A stretch of 6,289 nt of DNA from an uncultured Sphingorhabdus sp. (lineage in GTDB: Bacteria; Pseudomonadota; Alphaproteobacteria; Sphingomonadales; Sphingomonadaceae): assembly GCA_937873665.1 (NCBI GenBank), contig CALMYW010000367.1, forward strand, positions 1 to 6,289, given 5' to 3'. The stretch's first letter is position 1, and each line of letters starts with the position of its first letter. Below the pieces are notes generated by a model. That model did no database searches and had not been told where the DNA came from. It saw only the letters and a list, made by a program, of their open reading frames with translations. Shown one piece after another: positions 6,255 to 6,289 of the stretch. The position numbers and the translations under genes are program-made.

Positions 6255-6289
6255 ATGAACATCGGTGAAATCCGCAAGAACGCCAACGG
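6255..6289 (+). CDS. N-terminus of a DUF736-type protein (partial, runs off the right edge)
   Basis: Eleven complete codons read MNIGEIRKNAN, with GG starting a probable Gly codon at the window end. The pattern 'M-x-IG-x-(6)-N/D-G' is the usual opening of DUF736 proteins, small conserved proteins of unknown function found on alphaproteobacterial plasmids and integrative conjugative elements. The call rests on this short start plus the excellent AGGAG ribosome binding site. It is transcribed divergently from the CoiA-like gene, 210 bp away. If correct, it marks the window as part of a mobile-element backbone. Confidence 0.6.
   Translation, partial: MNIGEIRKNAN

Noticed and set aside
1..6289. 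CRISPR array, insertion sequence or long direct repeats
   Set aside because: No regularly spaced repeat, transposase ORF or terminal inverted repeat pair was found by reading both strands.

Overview
The window has moderately high GC and looks like accessory DNA of an alphaproteobacterium, plausibly sphingomonad-like. This rests on overall codon style and on a DUF736-type gene start at the right edge, a family common on alphaproteobacterial plasmids and integrative elements. It is an inference; no rRNA, tRNA or marker gene is present to fix the host.

Layout. The left edge (about 1-440, + strand) holds the last 37 codons of an unrecognised gene. It overlaps by ATGA a complete 108-residue hypothetical gene. 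The centre (502-6044) is a compact block of four genes, all on the - strand, read from right to left: a 644-residue CoiA-like predicted nuclease (6044-4110), a 246-residue protein with a possible degenerate HNH core (4087-3347), a DUF4365/APAZ nuclease of the DREN-APAZ type (3279-1945), and a short prokaryotic Argonaute (1948-502). A 210-bp divergent intergenic region follows. It carries a good extended -10 promoter for the four-gene block, two perfect hairpins and a G-quadruplex motif. The right edge has the first 11 codons of a DUF736-type + strand gene with a strong ribosome binding site.

Function. The last two genes form a SPARDA system (short prokaryotic Argonaute plus DNase/RNase effector with APAZ domain). 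In characterised members the inactive Argonaute uses an RNA guide to sense invader DNA and the APAZ-linked nuclease then degrades nucleic acid collaterally, killing or arresting the infected cell. Here the two genes are joined by an ATGA stop/start overlap. The Argonaute reading frame is broken: its conserved N-terminus (from 1948) is in one frame and the MID-PIWI body in another, with the switch between about 1772 and 1743. As sequenced, this SPARDA is therefore either inactivated, dependent on frameshifting, or affected by an assembly error.

The two upstream genes, a CoiA-like nuclease and a possible HNH protein, are separated by 22 bp and lie 67 bp before the SPARDA pair. They could be an independent two-gene defence module or extra parts of an enlarged SPARDA operon; this pairing is the best candidate for an undescribed system. 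The four-gene block lies against the orientation of both flanking genes, as expected for defence cargo inserted in a mobile-element backbone.
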